Part shown: one piece after another, positions 26,760 through 35,664 of the stretch
How the letters are laid out: each line of letters begins with the position of its first letter
Position numbering within the stretch: position 1 is the first letter of the stretch
Made by a program: the position numbers and the translations under genes
The notes under the pieces: generated by a model
The model's database searches: none
What the model saw: only the letters and a program-made list of their open reading frames with translations
Told to the model about the DNA's origin: nothing
From: Nibricoccus aquaticus
Lineage (GTDB): Bacteria; Verrucomicrobiota; Verrucomicrobiia; Opitutales; Opitutaceae
Reading direction: 5' to 3'
Length of the DNA: 64,000 nucleotides
Assembly (NCBI RefSeq): GCF_002310495.1
Contig: NZ_CP023344.1
Location: 620,001 to 684,000 of the forward strand

Positions 26760-27239
26760 TCAGACAAAACTCCGCCAATCCATCGCCTTGAAATCCGGGT
26801 CCGCCTTCGCCTGCGCCCGCCACCCCGGCTCTCTCTTAAAAACTTTCGCCAGCCTCCGTTTCGCCCCCGCCTGATCGCCCAGCAGGCAATCGTAGCACGC
26901 CAGATTATACTCCACGAGCACCGTGGCCTTCTCGATCACCTCCGCGCCACGCAGCAAAATCTCCCGCGCCTCCTCGATCTTGCCGACCTCGCGCAACGCA
27001 TACGCCCACGCGATCCATGGCCGCTCCACCGCCGGCGCCGCCTTCGCCACCAACGGCGCCAGCCGGATCACCTGCCGCCAGTCATCCTCCACCATCGCGA
27101 GCTCCACCAACACCGCCATCGCCTCCGGCTCGGCCCGTTCCTCCACCGAAAGCCGCGCCAGCTCCGCACGCGCCTCCCTCAACAAACTCAGCTCGATATA
27201 GCCGAGCGCGTAAGCGAGCCGTTTGCGCGGAGTGATCAT
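26760..27239 (-). CDS. TPR-like hypothetical protein
   Basis: A 159-residue soluble helical protein with three to four TPR-like helix pairs (YALGYIELSLLREARAELARL; AVLVELAMVEDDWRQVIRLAPLV; WIAWAYALREVGKIEEAREIL; NLACYDCLLGDQAGAKRRLAKVF), ending in DPDFKAMDWRSFV. This matches the small TPR proteins common in Verrucomicrobiota, probably a protein-interaction adaptor. The frame extends to 27311, but MITPRKRLAYALGYIEL at 27239 is the better start. It converges with the DTW gene and sits between palindrome copies 2 and 3. Confidence 0.75.
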   Translation of the reverse strand: MITPRKRLAYALGYIELSLLREARAELARLSVEERAEPEAMAVLVELAMVEDDWRQVIRLAPLVAKAAPAVERPWIAWAYALREVGKIEEAREILLRGAEVIEKATVLVEYNLACYDCLLGDQAGAKRRLAKVFKREPGWRAQAKADPDFKAMDWRSFV

Positions 27240-27365
27240 CCCCAAAAACAAAACGCCCTCCCCGCCCCTCCGCAACGCCACGCTCCACCCTCCCCGCCCT
27301 TCATCGCACACTCCATCCGCGCTCCCACTCCACCCATCCTCCCAGGCCCGCCGGCCCGCCTGGAA

Positions 27366-27392
27366 AAAGTGTCACGTATTACGTGACACTTT
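27366..27392. repeat. odd-centred palindrome, copy 3
   Basis: Perfect 13-bp arms AAAGTGTCACGTA and TACGTGACACTTT around T27379. It overlaps the end of the minus-strand EamA gene, whose last residues K-V-S-R-N-T and stop TGA (27374-27372) lie within it. Confidence 0.75.
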
Positions 27393-28316
27393 CCCCTCCT
27401 TCCGCCGCCCCTTCTGCGACGTGATAAGGACCACGCCCGCGATGATCACTGCCGCCGACCACACCGTCCGCGCATCCACGTGCTCATCCAGAATCAGCCA
27501 CCCGAGAAACACTGCCACCACCGGGTTCACATACGCATACGTCGAAGCCCGCGCCGGTGTCGTGTGCTTCATGAGCCACACGAACGTCGAAAATCCCACC
27601 AGCGATCCCACCAACACCAGATAACTAAACGCTCCCCACGACCGCGCGCTCACCCCCGTCAGGTGAAATCCCGCCCACTCTCCCGCCAGCAACGACACCA
27701 CCCCAAGCCCCAGTCCTCCACCGATCATCTGCACCGCCGACGCCATAAACGGCGCCACCGGATTCCTCAGATGCTTCGCATAAATCGACCCGAACGGCCA
27801 CAGCACGCACGCCCCCACCAGCGCCAGCAACCCGCCCACATGCACCGCATGTCCGCCCACCCCATTCTCCCAAGGCGCCGCCAGCCACGCAGCCCCGCCG
27901 AATCCCAGCGCCAGCCCCACGAACGTCAGCAGTGACGGCCGCTCCCCGCCCGGCCAACCCCACTCGATGAGCACGAAAAAAATCGGGCTGATCGCGATAA
28001 TCAACGCCGCCACCCCCGACGGCACATAGTGCAACGACCACGCCACCAACCCGTTCCCGCCCACCAGCATCACCGCCCCCACCGAAAGATTTTCAACCCA
28101 CTGCCGCCTCGTGGGCATCGCCGCACTCGTCGCCGCCAGCCACGCCAACAACAGAGCGCCCGCGATCCCGAAACGCCCCGCCCCCATCAAGAACGGCGGC
28201 ATCGTCTCGATCGCCACATGCATCCCCAGATACGTGCTTCCCCAGACAAGATAGATCGCGGCAAACGCCGTCACCATCGCCGTCATCGACGGCTTTTGTT
28301 CAAGCGTGGCGCTCAT
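27372..28316 (-). CDS. EamA-family (DMT) transporter
   Basis: A 314-residue inner-membrane protein with two EamA repeats and about ten hydrophobic helices. Landmarks are AFAAIYLVWGSTYLGMHVAIETMPPFLMGAGRF at the start, GGNGLVAWSLHYVPSGVAALIIAISPIF in repeat one, and ASTYAYVNPVVAVFLGWLILDE in repeat two, close to the YedA-type metabolite exporters. Substrate unknown. The ATG at 28316 overlaps the end of the DJ-1 gene by 17 bases. The C-terminal six residues come from palindrome copy 3. Confidence 0.9.
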   Translation of the reverse strand: MSATLEQKPSMTAMVTAFAAIYLVWGSTYLGMHVAIETMPPFLMGAGRFGIAGALLLAWLAATSAAMPTRRQWVENLSVGAVMLVGGNGLVAWSLHYVPSGVAALIIAISPIFFVLIEWGWPGGERPSLLTFVGLALGFGGAAWLAAPWENGVGGHAVHVGGLLALVGACVLWPFGSIYAKHLRNPVAPFMASAVQMIGGGLGLGVVSLLAGEWAGFHLTGVSARSWGAFSYLVLVGSLVGFSTFVWLMKHTTPARASTYAYVNPVVAVFLGWLILDEHVDARTVWSAAVIIAGVVLITSQKGRRKEGKVSRNT

Positions 28317-28884
28317 AGTCCATATAACGCGCCGTCGTATCCGCCACTTCCTGACCGAGCAAGCGGCCAACAACATGCAGCGACAGATCGATCCCCGCAG
28401 CGATCCCCGCCGATGTGCAGACCTTCCCATTATCCGTGAACCGCACACCCGCTTCGATCACCGCCGTCGGCACCACCGCCCGCAGCTCCTCGAAACACGC
28501 GTGATGCGTCGTCGCCCGCAGCCCATCCAGCAGCCCTGCCTTCCCCAGCACCAGCGCACCCGTGCAAACGCTCATCACGATCTCCGCCCCGCGCGCCTGC
28601 TTGCGCACCCACTCCATCAGCAACGGACGATTCAACAACGCACGCGCCCCCTTCCCGCCCGGGATGACCAGCACCTGCGCCGCCGGACAATTCTCCAGCA
28701 AGAAATCCGGCACGATTTTCAACCCATTGCGCGCCCGGATCGTCGCCCGCTGCTCTGCTACCGTAAACACATGAAACGTTTCATGCGCCCGCAACTCGTC
28801 CGTCACCGCGAAAACCTCGAACGGTCCCGCGAAGTCGAGAATCTCAACATCGTCGAAGATCAAAATAGCCACGTGCTTTTTCAT
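28300..28884 (-). CDS. DJ-1/PfpI-family protein
   Basis: A 194-residue flavodoxin-like protein of the DJ-1/PfpI superfamily. The nucleophile elbow SVCTGALVLG puts the reactive Cys at residue 107; an Asp at 17 (ILDFAG) and the Thr after the Cys match residues reported as important in isonitrile hydratase. The segment VLVIPGGKGAR is typical. Members include isonitrile hydratases, amidases and AraC-type regulators without their DNA-binding domain; the activity here is not certain. It overlaps the EamA gene by 17 bases and is likely co-transcribed. Confidence 0.88.
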   Translation of the reverse strand: MKKHVAILIFDDVEILDFAGPFEVFAVTDELRAHETFHVFTVAEQRATIRARNGLKIVPDFLLENCPAAQVLVIPGGKGARALLNRPLLMEWVRKQARGAEIVMSVCTGALVLGKAGLLDGLRATTHHACFEELRAVVPTAVIEAGVRFTDNGKVCTSAGIAAGIDLSLHVVGRLLGQEVADTTARYMDYERHA

Positions 28885-28942
28885 AGAGACGACTCTGTCA
28901 CGAAAAGCTCCGCCCGGTTCGTCGATGTGAACAATGACACGC

Positions 28943-30382
28943 TCACAACTGCCCTTTCGCCAGCTCGCCCAATATCTTCAGCGCCGCTTCGACTGTCGGC
29001 GTCCATGGCAGCCCGCAATTCATGCGCAGGCAGTTCTTGTAACGATCCTTCACCGAAAACAGCGCGCCCGGCGCCGTGTTGATCCGCTGCTTCAGCGCAT
29101 CGCCGTGCAGCCGCAACGTGTCCACGCGCGACGGCAGCTCCACCCACAACACGAACCCGCCCTGCGGACGGCTCAACCGCGTGCCCGTCGGGAAATACCT
29201 CAAGATCGCCTGCGAAAACAAATGCAGCTGGTTCTGGTACGCGCGCCGGATCGACCGCAGATGATGATCGTACCCGCCATCGCGCAGGAAGTCCGACACC
29301 GTCTTCTGCAACACCACCGGCGTCCCCAGCGTATTCGTAAACTTGAGTCGCTGCACGCGCTCCAGATAACGCCCCGGCGCCACCCAGCCCACGCGCAAAC
29401 CCGGCGCGAGCGTCTTCCCAAACGACGAGCACAACAGCACGCGCCCATCGCGGTCCCACGCCTTCAGCGGCTTCGGCCTCCGCTCGCTGAAATGGAGATC
29501 GCCGTAGATGTCGTCCTCGATCGCAGGCACATCGTACTCCGCGAGCAACTCATAGAGCGCTTCCTTCTTCTCGTCGGGCATGCAGGTGCCCAGCGGATTC
29601 TGAAACGCCGGCATCACGAAAAGCGCCTTCACCTCATGCCGCTCCAGCGCATCGCGAAACGCCTCCAGACTCAGCCCATCGCGCGGATCAGTCGGGATCT
29701 CCACCACACGCAGATTCAAACTCTGGATGATCTCCAAAATCCCGAAGTACGCCGGCGTCTCCACCGCCACCGTATCGCCCGGCTTGGTCACCGCGCGCAG
29801 CGACAGATTCAACGCCTCCGAACAACCGATCGTCACCACAAGCTCATCATGCGCCAGCGAAGCCCCCGCGTGCAGATACCGCCGCGCGATCTCGCGCGTC
29901 AGCGGCTCGTACGCCCAGTTCATCGCGTACCGCCCCAGCGCCCCCGCATCGCTCCGCGCCGCCGAGCCGATGAACCGCGCCAGTTTCTTCACCGGAAAAA
30001 GCGACGCATCCGGACACGCCGCGCCAAACGGCACCAGCCCTGGCTCCGCCGAACGCATCACCACTTCCGCCGTGAGATCGTTCACGCCCACATAACTCGC
30101 CTTCGCCATCGGCCTCGCCATGCGCGGCTCCGGCGCATCCAGCGGCAACCGCGGCCGCACGTAGTATCCGGATTGCGGACGCGCCTCCAGATAACCGCGA
30201 TTCTCTAAAACTGTGTACGCCTGCAACACCGTCGAGATACTCACATCGCGCTGCAGCGCCATACGCCGCACCGACGGCACCCGGTGCCCTGGCCGCAACG
30301 TCCCCTGCTCCACCAGCCCCTGCAACGAATCGGCAAGCGTCACATAAAGCGGAGCGGCGGATTTGGCAGCGGTGGCGATCAT
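28943..30382 (-). CDS. MocR-type regulator (GntR HTH fused to a PLP aminotransferase domain)
   Basis: A 479-residue MocR/PdxR-family regulator. The GntR winged helix is at about 8-78 (LADSLQGLVEQGTLRPGHRVPSVRRMALQRDVSISTVLQAYTVLENRGYLEARPQSGYYV). The rest is a fold-type I aminotransferase domain, with the PLP Lys in CSSFGKTLAPGLRVGW, the acidic EDDIYGDL loop and VTIGCSEALNLSLRAV. Such proteins sense PLP or aminated ligands and control neighbouring genes; here DJ-1 and EamA lie directly downstream on the same strand. Start ATG at 30382. Confidence 0.93.
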   Translation of the reverse strand: MIATAAKSAAPLYVTLADSLQGLVEQGTLRPGHRVPSVRRMALQRDVSISTVLQAYTVLENRGYLEARPQSGYYVRPRLPLDAPEPRMARPMAKASYVGVNDLTAEVVMRSAEPGLVPFGAACPDASLFPVKKLARFIGSAARSDAGALGRYAMNWAYEPLTREIARRYLHAGASLAHDELVVTIGCSEALNLSLRAVTKPGDTVAVETPAYFGILEIIQSLNLRVVEIPTDPRDGLSLEAFRDALERHEVKALFVMPAFQNPLGTCMPDEKKEALYELLAEYDVPAIEDDIYGDLHFSERRPKPLKAWDRDGRVLLCSSFGKTLAPGLRVGWVAPGRYLERVQRLKFTNTLGTPVVLQKTVSDFLRDGGYDHHLRSIRRAYQNQLHLFSQAILRYFPTGTRLSRPQGGFVLWVELPSRVDTLRLHGDALKQRINTAPGALFSVKDRYKNCLRMNCGLPWTPTVEAALKILGELAKGQL

Positions 30383-30536
30383 GGCAGGAAATGAAGGACG
30401 CTTTTATACCGGCAACTTCCTTCCGTGCGCAGATGCACCCGGCAATGATTGCCACCAGCACAGTTGGCGCGCCACCGACACTGTGACCATGACAATTTCC
30501 TCGTCTCACATCCCTCCCGCCTATCCGACGTCCATC

Positions 30537-31448
30537 TCAGAACCGCCCATCCAGACTGATCGCCGCATACGGAGCCGCTTCGCCGTTCAACGTATAGTTG
30601 CGGTCGAAGTACTCGAAGCGCCGGTCCGTCATCACGCCCGCCTCGACCGATACCGAGACCTTTTCCGTCACCGCCCATTTCGCACCCGCCCCGAGCCGGA
30701 TCTCGCGATAAGAAACATACGTGTTCGCCAGCCGCGACACACCCGCCGCCGGCACGCCCAGATTTTCCGTGATGCGATAGCTCCCGCCCTGCACGCTCGC
30801 GCCCGCAAATACCGACAACCGCTTGTCCGCCTCCCACAACACACCCAGTCGCGGAAACCCAACGTTCAGCGTCCACTCCGGCGCGAACTTCCAGCGCACG
30901 CCCGCGATCGGCATGACCACTCTGTCCGAAAAACCATTCACCCCCACGCCGAAAATCCACACTAGATCCCGGCTCTGCACGAAATTCGCCATCGCGATCA
31001 GCGGCACGTTAAACGTGTCCGACGAAAAATCCTTCAGATCGCTATAAAAACCCGGCCGCACAAACGCCGACCCGCTCCACTGCTGCGAAAACCGGTGCGT
31101 CACCCCGAGATTCACCGTCAGCTCACCCAGCCGGTCCGGCAGCGGCAGTAGCCCGTCCGCCTCCAGCTGGTTGATGCTAAACGCCGCGCCATATGACAGC
31201 GCCGTGCCTTCACCCAGTGGCAGGCGCCCCGAGAAACTCCCTTCAGTGTGATGCACCGACACCTCGCCCACGGTCTGCCCGCGCTCCACATCCGCCGCTC
31301 CCGACCAAGAATACTCGAACGCATACGCCTCCGCCAGCGCCGGCCGGAATGTCGTGGACGCCGGCTGCGCGCCACCCGTGGCGAGCCCCAGCGAAATCAT
31401 CGGCAAGGCGATTAAGGACACACGAAGACCGGAAAAAGTGGATGACAT
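30537..31448 (-). CDS. DUF6268-type outer-membrane beta-barrel protein
   Basis: A 303-residue exported protein: a signal peptide (SGLRVSLIALPMISLGLATGGA) followed by alternating beta-strands, for example GSAFVRPGFYSDLKDFSSDTFNVPLIAMANFV, VGVNGFSDRVVMPIAGVRWKFAPEWTLNVGFPRLGVLWE and a final aromatic LDGRF. The order resembles DUF6268 barrels of Verrucomicrobiota and Planctomycetota. Function unknown. The frame extends upstream to 31562, but the signal peptide sets the ATG at 31448. Confidence 0.75.
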   Translation of the reverse strand: MSSTFSGLRVSLIALPMISLGLATGGAQPASTTFRPALAEAYAFEYSWSGAADVERGQTVGEVSVHHTEGSFSGRLPLGEGTALSYGAAFSINQLEADGLLPLPDRLGELTVNLGVTHRFSQQWSGSAFVRPGFYSDLKDFSSDTFNVPLIAMANFVQSRDLVWIFGVGVNGFSDRVVMPIAGVRWKFAPEWTLNVGFPRLGVLWEADKRLSVFAGASVQGGSYRITENLGVPAAGVSRLANTYVSYREIRLGAGAKWAVTEKVSVSVEAGVMTDRRFEYFDRNYTLNGEAAPYAAISLDGRF

Positions 31449-31758
31449 GGCGCGCATACCGGTGCGTGCCCCGCCCGCCTCTGCAAGCGTTCCCGCGAAA
31501 TTCTCATCGGCTCCCCCTCCCTTCCCGTCACTAGCGTCATAGGTCAGGCACGACCACATCACCTCCGCTTCACGAAGCCAGCACAGCGCTTTCAGTTTCG
31601 CTACGAACCTGTGTTATCGGCTCCTTCTCCGAAAATCGTGGTATCCAACAACCGGTTAAAGTTCTCGTAAAACTCCCCCGCCGCTAGGGGATTGCCCCTC
31701 GACAAAACCGAGGCTCCCGACTTCCGTCGCACCACATTTTTTAGCGAAACCATCCTCC
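31449..31758. other. 310-base divergent intergenic region, no gene seen
   Basis: Separates the outer-membrane barrel (minus) from the hybrid kinase (plus). The only structures noticed are a short dyad AGGGG/CCCCT near 31687-31699 and CTCG/CGAG near 31699-31713. No convincing promoter pair was found by eye. Confidence 0.4.
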
Positions 31759-34700
31759 ATGAACCTGTCCCGTATCTATCGGCAGCGGACTCTCTTGGCC
31801 ACCGCCTTGGGATCGGTAGCCAGCCTTTCGAGCGGGTGTACCCCCGGCTCCGCAGCCACCGGCTGGAGCCTCGCCCTCGCCGGCATCGCCGCCGCCTCGG
31901 CCACCACCGCCTTTCTCGTCCACCGCTCCAGTAAGAAACTCCGGGCTCAACTCGAAAAACACGCCCGCGAGCTGGAGACCTCCGAAGAGCGCCACCGTCT
32001 CCTTCTCGCCCAGGCCAGCGACGCCATCCTCGTCGCCGATGCCGACACCGGCGTCATCATCGAAGCCAACCACTACGCCAGCGAACTCCTCGGCTGGAAT
32101 GCCACCGAGCTTGTCGGCCATCGCCACACCACCGTTCACCAGAACAGCGAGCGCGAACTCGTCCGCCGCGCCTTCATCGAGCACGGCAAACGCGGCGGTA
32201 TCGTGGATGAAGATACACACGTCCTCCACCGCTCCGGCGAACGCGTGCCTGTCAACGCCCGCTCCACCCTCATCACCGCCGGCTCGCGCCGTTACATGCA
32301 GGTCATCCTGCGCGATCTCCGTCCCCGTCTCCGCGCCGAAGAGGCCCTCCGCGGCTCCGAAGCCCGTCTGCGCGAGCTCTTTTCCAACGCCCCCGTCGCC
32401 ATCATCGAGGAAGACTTCACCGAGCCCGCCCTCTGGCTCGAATCCCTCCGCGCTCAAAACCTCCCCGATCTTTCCGACTACCTTAAAAAACACCCCGACG
32501 AACTCGCCGCCCAGTTCTGCCGCATCCGCATCCTCAGCGCCAACCCCGCCGCTCTTCGCGTCGCCGGCACACCCGATCTCGACTCCTACCGCGCCCACCT
32601 CAGCGCCACCATCACGCCCTCCGTCCTCGACGCTTTCCGCCTCGAACTCGAAGCCATCTGGGCCGGCCGCACCGAGGTTATCTGCGAACTCACTTTCCGC
32701 CGCACCGACGGCTCACTCAACCACGGCGTCATGCACTGGAGCGTTCACACCGCCTCCGGCCGCCCCGACCTTTCCCGCGTCGTCGTCGCAGTCTCTGATC
32801 TCACGCCCCTCCGCACCGCCGAGGCCCGCCTCCGCGAAGTCGAGGACCGCTGGGAACTCGCCGTCCGCGGCCTCAACGCCGGCATCTTCGAGCAAAATTA
32901 CCTCACCGGCGAAACCCACCTCTCTGATCGCTGGAAAGAAATCATCGGCTACCTCCCCGACGAATTTCCCTCCCACCGCGAAGCCTGGCAGGGTCGCGTC
33001 CACCCCGATGACCGCGACCGCGTCCTCGCCGCTCTCCATTCGCATCTGCGCCACGAGAAAGACTGCTACGACGTCGACTACCGCATCCGCTGCAAGGACG
33101 GCTCCTATAAATGGATCGAGGCCCGCGGCCGCGCCATCTTCGGCCCCGATGGGCAACCCCTCCGCCTCATCGGCGCCCACGCCGACATCAGCGACCGCAA
33201 GGCTGCCGAGGCCGCCCTCCGAGACGGCGAGGCCCGCTACCGCCGCCTCTTCGAGGAAAACCCCTGCCCCATGTGGGTGTATGACCTGGAAACGCTCCGC
33301 TTCCTCGCCGTCAACCCCGCCGCCGTAAAGCATTATGGATACACCGAGGCCGAGTTCCTCGCGATGACCATCTTCGAGATCCGCCCGCCCGACGAAGTCG
33401 AGCGCCTCCGCAAAGCCCTCTCCGAGTGGCGGGGTGGCCAGGCCCTCCCCGGCCTTTGGCTCCACCGCCGCAAGGACGGCAGCCTCATGCTCATGAACGT
33501 CACCACTCACGCGCACGAGTTCGCCGGCCGCCCCGCCGTACTCACGCTCGTGGAGGACGTCACCGAACGCCAGGAAGCCGACCAGCGCCTCCGCACGAGC
33601 GAAGCCCGCTACCGCGTCCTCTTCGAACAATCCCCCGTCGCCATCATCGAGCAGGATTACAGCGAAGTCGGCGTCTGGCTCGAAGGCCTCCGCACCGCCG
33701 GCGTCCCTGACCTCGCCACCTACCTCGACCAGCATCCCGACGAACTCGCCCGGATGCTCACCTCCGTGAAGATCGTGGACACCAACCGCGAAACCCTCCG
33801 CATGGTGCGCGCCTCCTCCAAGGAAGAACTCTCCGCTAACATCCACCGCGTCTTCACGCCCGACGCCTACGCCGCACGCAAACAAACCTTCCTCGCCCTC
33901 TTTGCCGGCAAATCCGAGGTCGAGGGCGAGGTCACTCTCCTCCGCCTCGACGGTTCCCCCCGCCGCGTCTTTTACCGCTGGTGGATGCCCCCGCTCGAAC
34001 AAGGCGACACCATCTCCCACACCCAGATCGTCCTCGTCGACCTCACCGATATTCGCACCGCCGAGGCTGAACTCGCCGCCGAGCGCGAACGCCTCCGCGT
34101 CACCCTCCGCGCCATGGCGGAAGGCCTCCTCACGACCGATACCGAAGGCGTCGTCCAGTTCATGAACGAGGCCGCCGAACGCATGACGGGCTGGACCGCC
34201 GGCTCCGCCATCGGCCGCCACGTCGATGAGATCAGCCGCCTCCGCCACGAGAAAAACCTCACCCACGCCTCCCTCCCGCTCCAGCGCGCCATCGCCGAAC
34301 ACCGCGTCATCGAGTTCCCACTACAGACTGTCCTCACCGGCCGCAACGGCCTCACCTGCCAGGTCGACGGCCGCTGCGCTCCCATGCATGACCTCTCCGG
34401 CCGCGCCATCGGCGCCGTCGCCGTCTTCCGCGATGTCACCGAGCGCTCCCGCCTCGAAGCCGAGCTCCTCCGCTCCTCGAAGCTCGAATCCATCGGCATC
34501 CTCGCCGGCGGCATCGCCCACGATTTCAACAACATCCTCACCGTCGTCATGGGCAACGTCACCCTCGCCATGCTCGACTCCACCGTGAACGACGCCGTGG
34601 GCCGCTGGCTCGAGGAAGCCGAGCGCGGCGTCCTCCGCGCCCGCGACCTCACCCAGCAACTCCTCACGTTCGCCAAAGGCGGCGACCCCGTGCGCAAAAC

Positions 34701-35592
34701 CGTCCGCCTCCCCGAGGTCGTCCGCGAAGCCGCCGAGTTCGGCCTCCACGGCTCGAAGGTCCGCTGCGAATTCGCCATCTCCGAAAACCTCTGGGCCGCC
34801 GACGTGGACAAGGGCCAGATCGGCCAGGTCGTCCAGAACCTCGTCATCAACGCCGTCCAGGCCATGCCCGAGGGCGGCGTCGTTCGCGTTTCCATCGCCA
34901 ACGAAAAGACCGGCCAGCGCGGCGCGCCCGGCCTACTCGCCGATGGCAGCTACCTGCGCCTCTCCATCGCCGACGCCGGCATGGGCATCCGCGCCGATCA
35001 CCTCGCCCGCATCTTCGATCCCTACTTCACGACCAAGCAGTCCGGCAGCGGCCTCGGCCTCGCCACTGTTTACTCGATCATCCGCAAACATCAGGGCCAC
35101 GTCGAAGTGGAGTCCGAGCTCGGCAAAGGCACCACCTTCCACATCTGGCTTCCCGCCGCCCCCGAGGCCCACCCCGTCCCGTCGGAAACCGCCAGCCCCA
35201 TCGTCCCCATGTCCGGCCGCCTCCTCTTCATGGACGACGAGGCCACCATCTGCCTCATGGCAAAAACGCTTCTCACCCGTCTCGGCTTTGTGGTGACGAC
35301 CACGCCCGACGGCGCCGCCGCCGTAGCCGCCTACAAGGAAGCCAAAGCCTCCGGCGATCCCTTCCGCCTCGTCATCATGGACCTCACCGTCCCCGGCGGC
35401 ATGGGCGGACTCGAAGCCATGCACGAACTCCTCGCCATCGATCCTCAAGTCACCGCCATCGTCTCCAGCGGCTATTCGAGCGACCCGGTCATGGCCAACT
35501 ACCGCAAGCACGGCTTCCGCGGCATGGTCCCCAAGCCCTACAAAATCACCGACCTCGCCCGCGCCATCCGCACCGTCCTCGATCAAAAATAA
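31759..35592 (+). CDS. hybrid histidine kinase with five PAS-type modules and receiver domain
   Basis: A 1277-residue kinase. Residues 1-55 hold one or two hydrophobic stretches (membrane anchor; a SSGC may be lipobox-like). PAS-type modules follow at about 75-190, 201-355, 360-485, 490-605 and 613-765, plus a sixth PAS-like stretch at 770-895. The dimerisation helix has H921 in GGIAHDFNNIL, and the ATPase domain runs to about 1135 (N-box NLVINAVQAM, GLGLAT). The receiver is at 1153-1277, acceptor D1208, Lys 1259. Modules 2 and 5 are clearly duplicated. It is convergent with another hybrid kinase. Signal unknown. Confidence 0.92.
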   Translation: MNLSRIYRQRTLLATALGSVASLSSGCTPGSAATGWSLALAGIAAASATTAFLVHRSSKKLRAQLEKHARELETSEERHRLLLAQASDAILVADADTGVIIEANHYASELLGWNATELVGHRHTTVHQNSERELVRRAFIEHGKRGGIVDEDTHVLHRSGERVPVNARSTLITAGSRRYMQVILRDLRPRLRAEEALRGSEARLRELFSNAPVAIIEEDFTEPALWLESLRAQNLPDLSDYLKKHPDELAAQFCRIRILSANPAALRVAGTPDLDSYRAHLSATITPSVLDAFRLELEAIWAGRTEVICELTFRRTDGSLNHGVMHWSVHTASGRPDLSRVVVAVSDLTPLRTAEARLREVEDRWELAVRGLNAGIFEQNYLTGETHLSDRWKEIIGYLPDEFPSHREAWQGRVHPDDRDRVLAALHSHLRHEKDCYDVDYRIRCKDGSYKWIEARGRAIFGPDGQPLRLIGAHADISDRKAAEAALRDGEARYRRLFEENPCPMWVYDLETLRFLAVNPAAVKHYGYTEAEFLAMTIFEIRPPDEVERLRKALSEWRGGQALPGLWLHRRKDGSLMLMNVTTHAHEFAGRPAVLTLVEDVTERQEADQRLRTSEARYRVLFEQSPVAIIEQDYSEVGVWLEGLRTAGVPDLATYLDQHPDELARMLTSVKIVDTNRETLRMVRASSKEELSANIHRVFTPDAYAARKQTFLALFAGKSEVEGEVTLLRLDGSPRRVFYRWWMPPLEQGDTISHTQIVLVDLTDIRTAEAELAAERERLRVTLRAMAEGLLTTDTEGVVQFMNEAAERMTGWTAGSAIGRHVDEISRLRHEKNLTHASLPLQRAIAEHRVIEFPLQTVLTGRNGLTCQVDGRCAPMHDLSGRAIGAVAVFRDVTERSRLEAELLRSSKLESIGILAGGIAHDFNNILTVVMGNVTLAMLDSTVNDAVGRWLEEAERGVLRARDLTQQLLTFAKGGDPVRKTVRLPEVVREAAEFGLHGSKVRCEFAISENLWAADVDKGQIGQVVQNLVINAVQAMPEGGVVRVSIANEKTGQRGAPGLLADGSYLRLSIADAGMGIRADHLARIFDPYFTTKQSGSGLGLATVYSIIRKHQGHVEVESELGKGTTFHIWLPAAPEAHPVPSETASPIVPMSGRLLFMDDEATICLMAKTLLTRLGFVVTTTPDGAAAVAAYKEAKASGDPFRLVIMDLTVPGGMGGLEAMHELLAIDPQVTAIVSSGYSSDPVMANYRKHGFRGMVPKPYKITDLARAIRTVLDQK

Positions 35593-35600
35593 TCTCCGTG

Positions 35601-35625
35601 GTAGGGACAATGCTCCGCATTGTCC
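35601..35625. repeat. REP-like element: GTAG plus hairpin
   Basis: GTAG (35601-35604) followed by the 9-bp stem GGACAATGC (35605-35613), loop TCC, GCATTGTCC (35617-35625). It lies between two convergent kinase genes, 8 bases after the plus-strand stop. No T-run follows, so it is more like a REP element than a classical terminator. Confidence 0.65.
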
Positions 35626-35664
35626 GCAGCGGCACCGCCCGCGTCCGCACGCCACCCCGAGCCT

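Noticed and set aside
28934-30208. 424-residue open frame opposite the MocR gene
   Set aside because: Arg/His/Pro-rich shadow with no family similarity.
32713-34302. 529-residue open frame antisense to the first hybrid kinase
   Set aside because: Asp/Gly/Ala-rich antisense product without motifs; the kinase frame is strongly supported.
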